NCBI RefSeq assembly: GCF_030147005.1 | Contig: NZ_JASLAW010000013.1 | Span: 1-5,999, forward strand | Direction of reading: 5' to 3' | DNA length: 5,999 nucleotides | DNA from: Pseudomonas sp. | GTDB lineage: Bacteria; Pseudomonadota; Gammaproteobacteria; Pseudomonadales; Pseudomonadaceae | Shown here: piece by piece, positions 5,912 through 5,999 of the stretch | Layout of the letters: every line of letters begins with the position of its first letter | How positions within the stretch are numbered: the stretch's first letter is position 1 | Notes under the pieces: model-generated | Seen by the model: only the letters and a program-made list of their open reading frames with translations | The model's database searches: none | Told to the model about the DNA's origin: nothing | Position numbers and translations under genes: made by a program

Positions 5912-5999
5912 TGGCGAGGGAGCTTGCTCCCGCTGGACTGCGTAGCAGTCCCATTTTTGGGGCCGCTTCGCGCCCCAACGGGAGCAAGCTCCCTCGCCA
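5912..5999. repeat. REPIN: two inverted REP copies around a two-hairpin centre, cut by the window edge
   Basis: A 21 bp arm (5912-5932, starting TGGCGAGGGAGC) is repeated as its exact reverse complement at 5979-5999. Each arm is also a small palindrome by itself, GGGAGC-TT-GCTCCC and GGGAGC-AA-GCTCCC. Between the arms are two further perfect 7 bp hairpins: GGACTGC-GTA-GCAGTCC (5935-5951), and TTGGGGC (5957-5963) with GCCCCAA (5972-5978). TGTGGCGAGGGAGCTTGCTCCC is a familiar repeat in the P. fluorescens group. REP pairs of this kind are non-autonomous elements attributed to the RAYT (TnpA-REP) transposase, which is not in this window. The right end may continue past 5999. Confidence 0.9.

Overview
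The window looks like a chromosomal segment of a fluorescent Pseudomonas. It is GC-rich coding DNA with AT-rich promoter islands. The proteins resemble known Pseudomonas and enterobacterial families. Three intergenic stretches carry palindromes of the Pseudomonas REP/REPIN type (TGTGGGAGC...GGCTTGC and TGGCGAGGGAGCTTGC). There are five protein genes, and no RNA gene, CRISPR array, insertion sequence or prophage is visible.

Layout. 3-914 (+) is the 3' three-quarters of a class-III PLP-dependent aminotransferase. It converges on 949-1863 (-), a LysR regulator that matches PunR (formerly YdhB). The 122 bp gap at 1864-1985 holds two overlapping face-to-face promoters and two dyads. From it PunR is read leftwards and 1986-3170 (+), the MFS transporter PunC (formerly YdhC), rightwards. 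PunC converges on 3303-4136 (-), a Tsx/OmpK-like outer-membrane channel precursor, and a REP element fills the space between them. A second divergent gap (4137-4294) contains a perfect TTGTATACAA palindrome inside a likely promoter. 4295-5797 (+) is an NCS2 nucleobase:cation symporter with the AQN signature of xanthine/urate transporters. The last 200 bp is non-coding and packed with two REP-type hairpin elements.

How the genes may work together (inference). An outer-membrane nucleoside channel, an inner-membrane purine nucleoside transporter with its own regulator, and an inner-membrane purine base permease lie side by side. Together they would form a purine nucleoside/nucleobase import locus. 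Two separate control circuits are suggested: PunR acting at the punR-punC gap, and an unlinked regulator (probably GntR/FCD family) acting on TTGTATACAA in front of the permease and channel. The aminotransferase is probably an unrelated neighbour. I see no clearly novel enzyme or defence system. The most interesting parts are the regulatory architecture, the pairing of the transporters, and the REP elements.
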